The position numbers were made by a program, and so were the translations under genes. From contig DASYKU010000061.1 of NCBI GenBank assembly GCA_035995165.1, positions 1-59,911 on the forward strand: DNA of 59,911 nt, given 5' to 3'. Origin of the DNA: Mycobacteriales bacterium. GTDB lineage: Bacteria > Actinomycetota > Actinomycetes > Mycobacteriales > CADCTP01. Within the stretch, counting starts at the first letter, position 1, and every line of letters starts with the position of its first letter. The notes beneath the pieces are model-generated. The model saw only the letters and a list, made by a program, of their open reading frames with translations, ran no database searches and had not been told where the DNA came from. This document shows, piece after piece, positions 32,462 through 40,622 of this stretch.

Positions 32462-33271
32462 GTGAGCTCGCTAGGAGATGTTGCGGCCTCGCGCGAGCTG
32501 CTCTGGAACCTGACGCTGCGGGAGCTGCGCGGGAAGTACAAGCGGTCCGCGCTCGGCTGGTCGTGGTCGCTGGTCAACCCGCTGGTCACGATGGCGATCT
32601 TCACGGTCGTCTTCGGGGTGTTCCTCAAGGCCGGCCCGGACAAGGGTGACCCCAGCGGCCTGGACGTCTTCGCGCTCTGGCTGCTCTGCGCGCTGCTGCC
32701 CTGGAACTTCGTGGCCAACACCCTCAACGGCGGCGCGGTCGCGCTGGTCGGCAACGGCAACCTGATCAAGAAGGTCTACTTCCCGCGCCAGACGCTGGTC
32801 GGCGCGGTGGTCGGGGCCAACCTGGTCAACCTGCTCATCGAGCTGGGCGTGCTCTGCGTGGCGCTGCTGGTCGTCGGCAACAACGTGCTGGTCTGGATCC
32901 CGGGCGCGCTGGTGGTGACCGCGCTGCTGGTGGTCTTCACGCTCGGGCTGTCGCTGGCGCTGTCCGTGCTCAACGTCTACTTCCGCGACACGCAACACTT
33001 CCTGGCGATCTTCCTGCAGCTCTGGTTCTACGCGTCGCCGATCGTCTACCCGTCGAAGCTGGTGCAGGGGCACGTCGCCGGCGGCTGGTGGAACCTGTAC
33101 GAGGCCAACCCGTTCTTCCGCTTCGCCGAGGCGTACCGGAACCTGCTCTACGACCTGCGCTGGCCGGACTGGGGCACGCTCGGCCTGCTGGTGGCCTGGT
33201 CCGCGGTCAGCGTCGTCGCCGGCTGGTGGATCTTCGGCCGCCTCGAGGGCCGTCTCGCGGAGGAACTGTGA
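32462..33271 (+). CDS. wzm: Polysaccharide ABC exporter permease (Wzm/TagG-like)
   Basis: A 269-residue ABC-2 type permease with six transmembrane helices. The N-terminus ELLWNLTLRELRGKYKRSALGWSW is the amphipathic interface helix typical of Wzm, TagG and RfbA; PWNFVANTLNGG, IKKVYFPRQTL and FRDTQHFLAIFLQLWFYASPIVYP are family landmarks. It exports lipid-linked O-antigen-like or teichoic-type polymers with the Wzt ATPase 50 bases downstream. First gene of a four-gene rightward operon. Confidence 0.93.
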   Translation: MSSLGDVAASRELLWNLTLRELRGKYKRSALGWSWSLVNPLVTMAIFTVVFGVFLKAGPDKGDPSGLDVFALWLLCALLPWNFVANTLNGGAVALVGNGNLIKKVYFPRQTLVGAVVGANLVNLLIELGVLCVALLVVGNNVLVWIPGALVVTALLVVFTLGLSLALSVLNVYFRDTQHFLAIFLQLWFYASPIVYPSKLVQGHVAGGWWNLYEANPFFRFAEAYRNLLYDLRWPDWGTLGLLVAWSAVSVVAGWWIFGRLEGRLAEEL

Positions 33272-33320
33272 GCGGGAGAGAGGGCGCGCCCGCCCGGGAG
33301 CGAGCCAGGGGAACAGTGCT

Positions 33321-34541
33321 GTGAGCGACACAGCGGTCCAGGTTCAGGACCTGTCCAAGCGGTTCCGGATCTACCACGAGCGCAACCAGTCGCTGAAGGC
33401 CGCGGTCATGCGCCGCGGCCGGGCCTCGTACGAGGAGTTCTGGGCGCTGCAGGACGTGAGCTTCGACATCCCGCAGGGCGTCACGTTCGGCCTCATCGGC
33501 GAGAACGGCTCGGGCAAGTCGACGCTGCTCAAGTGCATCGCCCGGATCCTGACCCCGGACAAGGGCCGGGTCGTCACCACCGGCAAGGTCGCGGCGTTGC
33601 TGGAGCTCGGCTCGGGCTTCCACCCGGAGCTGTCCGGCCGGGAGAACGTCTTCCTCAACGGCTCGATCCTGGGCCTGTCGAAGTCCCAGATCACCGCGCG
33701 GTTCGACGACATCGTCGGCTTCGCCGGGCTGGAGCGGTTCATCGACACCCCGGTCAAGAACTACTCCTCCGGCATGTACGTCCGGCTCGGCTTCTCCGTG
33801 GCGATCAACGTCGACCCGGACATCCTGCTGGTCGACGAGGTGCTGGCCGTCGGCGACGAGAGCTTCCAGCGCCGCTGCGCGGAGAAGTTCTCCGACTTCC
33901 GCCGGGCCGGCAAGACGATCGTGCTGGTCAGCCACGCGATGGGCCAGCTGCGCAACATGTGCGACCAGGTCGCCTGGCTGGAGCACGGCTCGGTCAAGGA
34001 GGTCGGCTCGCCCGGCAACATCGTCGACGACTACGTCGGCGAGGCCCACACCGAGCGCGAGTCGGTCACGGTCTCCGAGGACTCCTCCGAGGACGCCCCA
34101 CACGAGAACCGCTGGGGCTCGGGCGAGGCCCGGGTCGACTCCTTCGAGCTGCTGGACGCGGCCGGCCGACCGACCAGGCAGGTCAAGACCGGCGACCCGG
34201 TCACGGTCCGGCTGCACTGGTCGGCCAAGGAGCCGGTCGAGCGGCCGGTGTTCGGCGTGGCGGTGCACTCGCTGGAGGGCATCGAGGTCACCGGCCCGAA
34301 CACCCGCGACGCCGAGCTGGTCCCGGAGAAGATCGACGGCACCGGCGTGGTCGACCTGCGGGTGCCCCGGCTGCTGCTGCTGCCCGGCACGTACGACCTG
34401 TCCGCGGCGATCTACGACTACACCCGCCAGCACCCGTACGACCACCGGCACCGGGCGTACCGGTTCGACGTGGAGCCGGGCATGCCGCGGGAGGAGCACG
34501 GCCTGACCTCCCTCGGCGGCACCTGGAAGCTGGACTCGTGA
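33321..34541 (+). CDS. wzt: Polysaccharide ABC exporter ATPase with Wzt C-terminal domain
   Basis: A 406-residue ATPase. Walker A is GENGSGKST (residues about 60-68), the signature is YSSGMYVRLGF, and Walker B is ILLVDEVLAVGDE, as in the Wzt/TagH subfamily. Residues about 265-400 form a Wzt-C-like beta-sandwich (VDSFELLDAAGRPTRQVKTGD, LLLPGTYDLSAAIYDY), which in O-antigen systems recognises the non-reducing-end modification of the finished chain. The fused methyltransferase downstream could supply such a terminal methyl group. GTG 33321 follows AGGGGAAC. Confidence 0.93.
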   Translation: MSDTAVQVQDLSKRFRIYHERNQSLKAAVMRRGRASYEEFWALQDVSFDIPQGVTFGLIGENGSGKSTLLKCIARILTPDKGRVVTTGKVAALLELGSGFHPELSGRENVFLNGSILGLSKSQITARFDDIVGFAGLERFIDTPVKNYSSGMYVRLGFSVAINVDPDILLVDEVLAVGDESFQRRCAEKFSDFRRAGKTIVLVSHAMGQLRNMCDQVAWLEHGSVKEVGSPGNIVDDYVGEAHTERESVTVSEDSSEDAPHENRWGSGEARVDSFELLDAAGRPTRQVKTGDPVTVRLHWSAKEPVERPVFGVAVHSLEGIEVTGPNTRDAELVPEKIDGTGVVDLRVPRLLLLPGTYDLSAAIYDYTRQHPYDHRHRAYRFDVEPGMPREEHGLTSLGGTWKLDS

Positions 34542-34668
34542 GCAGGAGGTCGGGCGCGGCGGCGTCCGGACCGGAGCGCCTGCCGGCCACGAGAAGGCAG
34601 TCACCGCACCGGCGCGGAGGGAAGACGCCGCCCGGGCCGCCCGGCCGGGAGCGAACGGAGGCAGCACG

Positions 34669-36045
34669 GTGACCCGCGTCGTCGTCGCGACCGGGGACGT
34701 GCTCGGGGACAAGATCGCGGGGCCGGCGATCCGGGCCTGGCAGATCGCCGAGGTCCTCGCCGCGGCCGGGCACGAGGTCCAGCTGGTCACGATCCTGGAG
34801 TGCGACGCGGCCAGCGACCGGTTCACGGTCCGGCACGTCGAGGACCGCGACCTGCGCGAGCTGGCGGCCTGGTGCGACACCCTGGTCTTCCAGGGCAGCC
34901 TCATGCACGAGCACCAGTGGCTCCGGGACTCGACGAAACCCCTGGTCGTGGACGTGTACGACCCGTTCCACCTGGAGCTGCTGGAGCAGGCCCGGGACGA
35001 GGGCGAGCAACGCCGGCGCGACATCGTGCACAACGCGGTCGTCGTGCTCAACGACCAGCTCCGCCGGGGCGACTTCTTCCTCTGCGCCAGCGAGAAGCAG
35101 CGCGACCTCTGGATCGGCTCGCTGGCCGCGCTCGGCCGGGTCAACACCGGCACGTACGACGGGGACGAGACGCTGCGCAAGCTCATCGCGGTGGCCCCGT
35201 TCGGGCTGGACGCGAGCCCGCCGGCCCGGACCGGCCCGGGCGTGAAGGGCGTGGTCGACGGGATCGGGCCGGAGGACAAGCTGCTGCTCTGGGGCGGCGG
35301 GATCTACAACTGGTTCGACCCGCTGACGCTGATCCGGGCGGTCGAGGTCCTCTCCAAGGAACGCGACGACGTCCGGCTGTTCTTCATGGGCCTGGCCCAC
35401 CCCAACCCGCGGGTGCCGAGGATGCGGATGGCGGTCGCGGCCGAGCGGCTGGCGGCCGAGCTGGACCTGCTCGGCCGGTCGGTGTTCTTCAACCAGGGCT
35501 GGGTCCCCTACGCCGAGCGCGCGAACGTGCTGCTCGACGCCGACCTCGGGGTCTCCACCCACCTGGACCACGTCGAGACGGCGTACTCGTTCCGGACCCG
35601 GCTGCTGGACTGCCTCTGGGCCGGGCTGCCGCAGGTGGCGACCCGGGGCGACTCGCTGGCCGAGCTCATCGACGCCGAGGGGCTCGGGCTGACCGTCCCG
35701 CCGGGTGACGTCGAGGCGCTGGCCGCCGCGATCGGCCGGCTGCTGGACGAGCCGGCGCTGGCCGCGGATGCCCGGGCCGCGGCGCGGCGGGTGGCCGCGG
35801 ACTTCACCTGGGCGACGGTGCTGGCCCCGCTGCTGGAGTTCTGCGCCGACCCGCACCGGGCCCCGGACCTGCTGGACCCCGACCTGGTCGGGCGGATGAC
35901 GCCGGCCCTCCCGATCGTGTCGCACCGGCCGGTCGGGCTGCGCGCCAACGCCGCGCTGGCCAGGGACTACCTGCGCGCGGGCGGGCCGGCCCTGGTCGCC
36001 CGGAAGGTGGGCTCCCGCCTCCGGAACATGGCCGCGAGTCGTTAA
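34669..36045 (+). CDS. GT4-like glycosyltransferase, paralogue of the fusion protein's C-terminal domain
   Basis: A 458-residue GT-B protein. Shared landmarks with residues about 709-1100 of the next gene product include GDKIAGPAIRAWQIAE, LVVDVYDPFHLELLE, GDFFLCASEKQRDLWIGSL, LLWGGGIYNWFDPLT, YSFRTRLLDCLWAGLP and GLTVPPGDVEALA. The conventional E-x7-E motif of GT4 is not obvious; the SFRTRLLD..WAGLP segment occupies its place. Start GTG 34669 follows CGGAGG. It lies 127 bases after wzt; that gap shows no gene. Probably elongates or caps the exported polymer. Confidence 0.82.
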   Translation: MTRVVVATGDVLGDKIAGPAIRAWQIAEVLAAAGHEVQLVTILECDAASDRFTVRHVEDRDLRELAAWCDTLVFQGSLMHEHQWLRDSTKPLVVDVYDPFHLELLEQARDEGEQRRRDIVHNAVVVLNDQLRRGDFFLCASEKQRDLWIGSLAALGRVNTGTYDGDETLRKLIAVAPFGLDASPPARTGPGVKGVVDGIGPEDKLLLWGGGIYNWFDPLTLIRAVEVLSKERDDVRLFFMGLAHPNPRVPRMRMAVAAERLAAELDLLGRSVFFNQGWVPYAERANVLLDADLGVSTHLDHVETAYSFRTRLLDCLWAGLPQVATRGDSLAELIDAEGLGLTVPPGDVEALAAAIGRLLDEPALAADARAAARRVAADFTWATVLAPLLEFCADPHRAPDLLDPDLVGRMTPALPIVSHRPVGLRANAALARDYLRAGGPALVARKVGSRLRNMAASR

Positions 36046-36049
36046 CCGA

Positions 36050-36055
36050 TACCCT
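36050..36055 (+). promoter_or_regulatory. -10 element (TACCCT) of the fusion-protein gene
   Basis: TACCCT begins five bases after the previous stop and eight bases before the GTG at 36064, giving the last gene of the operon its own leaderless start. Confidence 0.45.
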
Positions 36056-36063
36056 CGCTCCCC

Positions 36064-39000
36064 GTGGAACACCTCCTGCGGGCCAGCTTCGATCAGTTCG
36101 CCCGGTACGTCTACTTGTGGCGGATCCGTCAGGACTGCTTCGGCGAGCAGCCGCTGCGGATCCTGGACGTGGGCGACCCGTTCGGCACGATCGCGCCGCT
36201 GTTCCCCGCCGACACCACCGTGTCCATCGACCTGTACGCGGACCACCCCCACCGGGAGAACCACACCCCGCTGATCGGCTCCGGCTTCGAGCTGCCGTTC
36301 GCGGACGCGTCGTTCGACATCGTGGCCTGCCACGACGTGTTCGAGCACCTGCCGGCCGACGGCCGCAACGCGTTCGTGGCCGAGATGATGCGGGTGTCCA
36401 AGGGGCCGGTGCTGGTGCTGGCGCCGTTCGCGGACCCGCGGGTGGCCCGCAGCGAGCTGCTGGTCAACGGCTACTTCACCGCCCGGGTCGGGCACAGCCT
36501 GCCGGCCCTGGACGAACACTACGACTTCGGCCTGCCCACGATGGACACGCTGACCGGCTACCTGGACCGGGAGCAGATCGACTACCGGCTGCACGCGGAC
36601 GGCTGGCTCTACCACTGGGTCGCGTTCTGGGCCCTGAAGACGCACCTGGTCGCGGAGCGGCGCGAGGACGACCTGCACCGGGTGGACGCGGCGTTCAACA
36701 CGCTGCTGCGCGTCGCCGACCGGCGCGGGCCGCACTACCGGCGGGCCGTGGTGATCCGGCCCCCCTCGCCGTACCCGGAGGACCTGCCGCCGGTGCCGGG
36801 CCCGGCCGAGCCGGGCGACATGGACGAGGACCTCGAGCAGCTCACCGACCTGGCCCTGCAGATGCAGCGGGCGCTGCCGCGCGGCTGCGACCCGTTCGCG
36901 CCGGACTCGGACCTGCGGGCCTGGATCGAGCGGCACCGCGGCGGCGAGCTGGCCGCGGCCGGGCAGCCCCGGGGCATGGAGTGGCCGAAGGTGGCCGAGG
37001 CGCTCGCGGTCGCGCTGGACGCGGCCCAGGCCGAGCAGCCGGGGCCGGTCGACTCCCCCCCGACCCGCGACGACGACCTGGAGCTGCGCTCGGTCGCGGC
37101 GGTGATCGTGAACCTCAACAGCGCCGAGGACATGCGCACCTGCCTGGACTCGCTGCTGGCCCAGGACTACCCCGGCGAGCTGCTGGACATCATCGTGGTG
37201 GACAACGCCTCCACCGACGGGTCGCTGGAGCTGCTGGCGGCGGAGTACCCGTCGGTCCGGGTGCTGCCGCAGGCCACCAACACCGGCTTCTCCCCCGCGG
37301 TGAACACCGGCGCGCGGGCGGCCGAGGCCGAGTGCCTGGTGCTGATCAACAACGACGCCCGGGTCGAGCCGGACTTCGTCCGCGAGCTGGTCCGCGCGTA
37401 CGACCCGGCCAGCGGGGCGGTCTGCGTGGCCGCGCACATCGTGAACTGGGACGGCACGACGCTGGACTTCGGCGAGGGCGCGGTCAACTTCTACGGGATG
37501 GGCCAGCAGCTCGGCTACGGCACCCCGATCGCCACCGCGGCCATCGACGACGGCAAGGAGCTGCTGTTCGCCTGCGGCGGCGCGATGCTGGTCAGCCGGC
37601 GGGTCTTCCTGGACTCCGGCGGCCTGGACGAGGACTTCTTCGCCTACTTCGAGGACGTCGACTTCGGCTGGCGGCTGTGGGTGCTCGGCTACCGGGTGGT
37701 GCTGGCGGCACGGGCCAAGGCGTACCACAAGATGCACGGGACCTCGTCCCGCTTCCCGCTGCACCAGCGCTTCCTGCTGTACGAGCGCAACGCGCTGCGC
37801 ACGATCATCAAGAACTACGACGACGCCAACCTCAACGCGACGCTGGCGCCCTCGCTGCTGCTGCTGGTCAAGCGGGCGCTCATCCGCGGCGGCATCCCGC
37901 GCTCCCCGTACGACATCGGCGGCGACGGCGCGGTCAACGAGTCGGTGCCGCGGCTGGCGCTGGCCCACCTGCACGCGGTCGGCGACGTCGTCGACGACCT
38001 GGAGTCGCTCTACGAGCGCCGGGCCCAGATCCAGCGGGCCCGCAAGCGGGCCGACAAGGACATCCTGCCGCGGTTCAACCGGCCGCTGTGGCCGGTGCTG
38101 CCGGAGCGGCCCTACCTGGAGGCGTCGGCGACCGTCACCGACATCTTCGGGCTGGACCAGCTGTTCTCGAAGAGCCGCGCGGGCACGGTGCTGGTGATCA
38201 GCAACGACGCGATCGGCGACAAGATGAGCGGCCCGGCCATCCGGTCCTGGGAGATCGCCAAGGCGCTGGGCGGCGTGGCCGAGGTGACGGTCGCGGTGCC
38301 GGCGCCGACCGACAAGACCGCGCCGAACGTGAGCTTCGCGGTCTACGAGGACCCGGACTCGCTCACCGCGCTGGCCGAGGCGGCCGACGTCACGCTGGTG
38401 CAGGGCTACACCGTGCACCGGGTGCCGGCGCTGGCGAAGGTCCCGACCCTGCTCGTCGTCGACCTGTACGACCCCTGGCTGTTCGAGAACCTCGAGCTGC
38501 ACACCGGGGACCCGGGCGCCGACGCCGCCCTGCAGTTCGACGCGGCCGTGCTCAACGAGCTCATCGACGCCGGCGACTTCTTCGTCTGCGCCTCCGAGCG
38601 GCAGCGCGACTACTGGCTCGGCCTGCTGTCCTCCCGGGACCGGCTCACCGAGGGCCACTACGAGATCGACCGCGACCTGCGGCTGCTCATCGACGTGGTG
38701 CCGTTCGGGCTGCCCGACCACGAGCCGCGGCACACCAAGCAGGTGCTCAAGGGCGTGCACCCCGCCATCGCCAAGGACGACCTGGTGGTGCTCTGGGGCG
38801 GCGGCAGCTGGGACTGGTTCGACCCGGTAGGCGCGGTCGAGGCGTTCGCCGAGGTGGTCCGCGAGGTGCCCAACGCCAAGCTCTACTTCCTCGGCTTCCA
38901 GCTGGCCAGCGCGAACGTCAAGCCGATGCGGGTGGCCGAGCAGACCCGGCGCCGGGTCGAGGAGCTCGGACTGGACAAGTCGGTGATCTTCGGCGACTGG

Positions 39001-39654
39001 GCTCCGTACGACGAGCGCGAGGCGTACCTGGTCGAGGCGGACGTGGCGCTGTCCGCGGCCCGCGACCTGGCCGAGACCCGGCTGTCGTTCCGGACCCGGG
39101 TGCTGGACTACCTCTGGGCCGGGCTGCCGATCGTGGCCACCACCGGCGACGTGCTCTCCGACCTGGTCACCGAGGAGAAGCTCGGCCTGGTCGTGCCGCC
39201 GGGCGACACCCGGGCGCTGGCCACCGCGATGATCCGGCTGCTCAGGTCGCCGGCGCTGCGGGCCGAGTGCACGGCCAACTCGACCACGGTCGCGGCCCGC
39301 TTCACCTGGCCGTCGGCGGTGGCGCCGCTGCGCCGGGTGATCCTGGAGCCGTGGAAGTGGGCCGACGCCCGCAAGCTGCGGCCGCGGCACCGGGAGCTGA
39401 CCGAGGAGCTGCGCGGCCTGCTGGCCGATCGCAACCGGCTCAACGGCGCGTACGGGGTGGGCAAGCTGCGCGGCCGGATCCTGTTCCGGGACCGCGAGTT
39501 CGGCTCGCTCGACCAGTACGTGGCCGAGCTGGAGGCGACCGTCCAGCATCTGGACCGGCGGATGGAGATCCTCCGCCGGACCCCGGTCTACACCGCGTTC
39601 AAGGCCGCCCGGCGGGGCCGGAACTGGGTACGGGGACACACTCCCGGCCACTGA
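36064..39654 (+). CDS. Trifunctional methyltransferase-GT2-GT4 fusion protein
   Basis: A 1196-residue cytoplasmic protein. Residues about 1-230: class I methyltransferase (ILDVGDPFGTIAPLF, FDIVACHDVFEHLPADG). About 345-610: GT2 domain (VIVNLNSAEDMRTCLDSLL, IVVDNASTDGS, LINNDARVEPDF, FFAYFEDVDFGWRLWVLGY). About 709-1100: GT4-like domain (GDKMSGPAIRSWEIAK, LVVDLYDPWLFENLE, LWGGGSWDWFDPV, LSFRTRVLDYLWAGLP), paralogous to the preceding gene. The end (about 1120-1180) is charged and helical (LDQYVAELEATVQHLDRRME), a likely coiled coil. The layout recalls O-antigen chain-terminating and polymerising enzymes that pair a methyltransferase and transferases on one coiled-coil scaffold. Leaderless start; strong hairpin after the stop. 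Confidence 0.88.
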   Translation: MEHLLRASFDQFARYVYLWRIRQDCFGEQPLRILDVGDPFGTIAPLFPADTTVSIDLYADHPHRENHTPLIGSGFELPFADASFDIVACHDVFEHLPADGRNAFVAEMMRVSKGPVLVLAPFADPRVARSELLVNGYFTARVGHSLPALDEHYDFGLPTMDTLTGYLDREQIDYRLHADGWLYHWVAFWALKTHLVAERREDDLHRVDAAFNTLLRVADRRGPHYRRAVVIRPPSPYPEDLPPVPGPAEPGDMDEDLEQLTDLALQMQRALPRGCDPFAPDSDLRAWIERHRGGELAAAGQPRGMEWPKVAEALAVALDAAQAEQPGPVDSPPTRDDDLELRSVAAVIVNLNSAEDMRTCLDSLLAQDYPGELLDIIVVDNASTDGSLELLAAEYPSVRVLPQATNTGFSPAVNTGARAAEAECLVLINNDARVEPDFVRELVRAYDPASGAVCVAAHIVNWDGTTLDFGEGAVNFYGMGQQLGYGTPIATAAIDDGKELLFACGGAMLVSRRVFLDSGGLDEDFFAYFEDVDFGWRLWVLGYRVVLAARAKAYHKMHGTSSRFPLHQRFLLYERNALRTIIKNYDDANLNATLAPSLLLLVKRALIRGGIPRSPYDIGGDGAVNESVPRLALAHLHAVGDVVDDLESLYERRAQIQRARKRADKDILPRFNRPLWPVLPERPYLEASATVTDIFGLDQLFSKSRAGTVLVISNDAIGDKMSGPAIRSWEIAKALGGVAEVTVAVPAPTDKTAPNVSFAVYEDPDSLTALAEAADVTLVQGYTVHRVPALAKVPTLLVVDLYDPWLFENLELHTGDPGADAALQFDAAVLNELIDAGDFFVCASERQRDYWLGLLSSRDRLTEGHYEIDRDLRLLIDVVPFGLPDHEPRHTKQVLKGVHPAIAKDDLVVLWGGGSWDWFDPVGAVEAFAEVVREVPNAKLYFLGFQLASANVKPMRVAEQTRRRVEELGLDKSVIFGDWAPYDEREAYLVEADVALSAARDLAETRLSFRTRVLDYLWAGLPIVATTGDVLSDLVTEEKLGLVVPPGDTRALATAMIRLLRSPALRAECTANSTTVAARFTWPSAVAPLRRVILEPWKWADARKLRPRHRELTEELRGLLADRNRLNGAYGVGKLRGRILFRDREFGSLDQYVAELEATVQHLDRRMEILRRTPVYTAFKAARRGRNWVRGHTPGH

Positions 39655-39700
39655 CCGCTAACTCCTCGTGTCTCCGCGCTAACTCAACGCTAGCGAAGGT

Positions 39701-39733
39701 CCCCTGTCCGTGACTCGATGGTCACGGACGGGG
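39701..39733 (+). terminator. Strong hairpin ending the wzm-wzt operon
   Basis: GTCCGTGAC (39706-39714) pairs with GTCACGGAC (39721-39729) around a six-base loop; outside it CCCC (39701-39704) pairs with GGGG (39730-39733) with one bulged T. It lies 46 bases after the operon's last stop. Confidence 0.75.
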
Positions 39734-39806
39734 ATCTTGCGGTAGCGCCTGCGCCGGTTCTGCGGGAACCGGCCTCCGGTTCGCGCCGCGGCGGCTGCCG
39801 GCGATC

Positions 39807-40043
39807 GTGCTGACGCTGGTCACGGCGTTCCAGCTGGCCGGGCTCTGGCTGACACTGCGGGTCTACTGGCTGCCGGCGGACGGGTTCCGGCCGCGCCGGG
39901 TCGCCGCGGCCGGGCACAACATCCTGGCCTGGTCGCCCTGGCCGCCGGTGGTGGAGCTGCCGCCGCCGGTCGGGACCGCGGTCGTGGGGGTGGGCACGCT
40001 GCTGGCGGCGTACCGGCCCGGCCCCCCGGTCCCCGCGCGCTAG
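39807..40043 (+). CDS. Small hydrophobic hypothetical protein
   Basis: A possible 78-residue protein with two hydrophobic segments (VLTLVTAFQLAGLWLTLRVYW and, near the end, GTAVVGVGTLLAAY). Third codon positions are almost entirely G/C for the whole frame, which argues for coding, but GTG 39807 has no ribosome-binding site or -10, and the frame is open upstream to about 39720 without an ATG. It may be a remnant or start elsewhere. No family recognised. Confidence 0.4.
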   Translation: MLTLVTAFQLAGLWLTLRVYWLPADGFRPRRVAAAGHNILAWSPWPPVVELPPPVGTAVVGVGTLLAAYRPGPPVPAR

Positions 40044-40072
40044 ATCGGGTCACTCCCGCCGGCCCGTGCGCG

Positions 40073-40453
40073 TCAGACCGGGTCGACGCGGGCGCGCAGG
40101 AGGCAGAACTCGTTGCCCTCGGGGTCCTGCAGGACGTGCCACGACTCCTGGCCGGTCTGGCCGACGTCCGCCGGCCGGGCGCCGAGCGCGAGCAGCCGTT
40201 CCAGCTCGGCGGGCTGGTCCCGGTCGGTCGCGTTCACGTCGAAGTGCAGCCGCAGCTTTCCCCGCTTGGGCCCGCCGGCCGGGCCGAACACGATCGTCGG
40301 CTGTGGGCCGTCGAAGCCGGCCTTCGGGGCGATCTCGACGCTGCCGTCGTCCTCGCGCAGGAGCACGGTGTAGTCGAGCACCTCGCACCAGAACGCGGCG
40401 AGGGCCTCGGGATCTGCGCAATCCACCACGAGCTCGCTGATCCTGCACGCCAT
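40073..40453 (-). CDS. VOC-family (glyoxalase/dioxygenase-like) protein
   Basis: A 126-residue protein with a vicinal-oxygen-chelate-type fold: ISELVVDCADPEALAAFWCEVLDY at the start, KLRLHFDVNATDRD in the middle and WHVLQDPEGNEFCLL at the end, the three landmark regions of the family. A metal-ligand His in the first position is not clear, and His in RLHFDV may be one ligand. The substrate is unknown. The ATG at 40453 is six bases after a minus-strand TACGGT, so the mRNA is likely leaderless; its -10 overlaps that of the divergent 48-codon gene. Confidence 0.78.
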   Translation of the reverse strand: MACRISELVVDCADPEALAAFWCEVLDYTVLLREDDGSVEIAPKAGFDGPQPTIVFGPAGGPKRGKLRLHFDVNATDRDQPAELERLLALGARPADVGQTGQESWHVLQDPEGNEFCLLRARVDPV

Positions 40454-40459
40454 CGCGGG

Positions 40460-40469
40460 ACCGTACCCT
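40460..40469. promoter_or_regulatory. Symmetric bidirectional promoter with overlapping -10 elements
   Basis: ACCGTACCCT contains TACCCT on the plus strand (40464-40469, six bases before GTG 40476) and TACGGT on the minus strand (40465-40460, six bases before ATG 40453). The two hexamers share the same central TA base pairs, and both spacers are exactly six bases. Neither gene has a ribosome-binding site. Confidence 0.6.
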
Positions 40470-40475
40470 GCCCGC

Positions 40476-40622
40476 GTGCGCAGCGATCAGCTCGTCGACC
40501 TGCTGAACCGGATCGAGCCGCTCGGACCCAGGGTCTGGTTCCGGACCGGCTTCACCTGGCGCGACGTCGATCACCACGACGTGGCCGTGCTGCGGGAGCT
40601 GGTCGATCAGGGCTTGGCGTAG
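40476..40622 (+). CDS. 48-residue leaderless small protein
   Basis: GTG 40476 to TAG 40622 encodes 48 residues beginning VRSDQLVDLLNRIEPLGPRV and ending DVAVLRELVDQGLA. It is charged, mostly helical-looking and soluble. Nearly every third position is G or C and a -10 (TACCCT) lies exactly six bases before the GTG, as for other leaderless genes here, so I take it as real. The last 16 bases overlap the end of the convergent PAP2-kinase gene. No family recognised; the helical C-terminus could be part of a small DNA- or protein-binding fold. Confidence 0.55.
   Translation: MRSDQLVDLLNRIEPLGPRVWFRTGFTWRDVDHHDVAVLRELVDQGLA

Noticed and set aside
34288-39651. Very long open frame (about 1787 codons) on the minus strand opposite the fusion-protein and GT4 genes
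   Set aside because: Its translation is low-complexity and rich in Arg, Gln, His and Val with no recognisable domain; the plus strand holds clear enzymes. Such antisense frames arise from extreme third-position GC.
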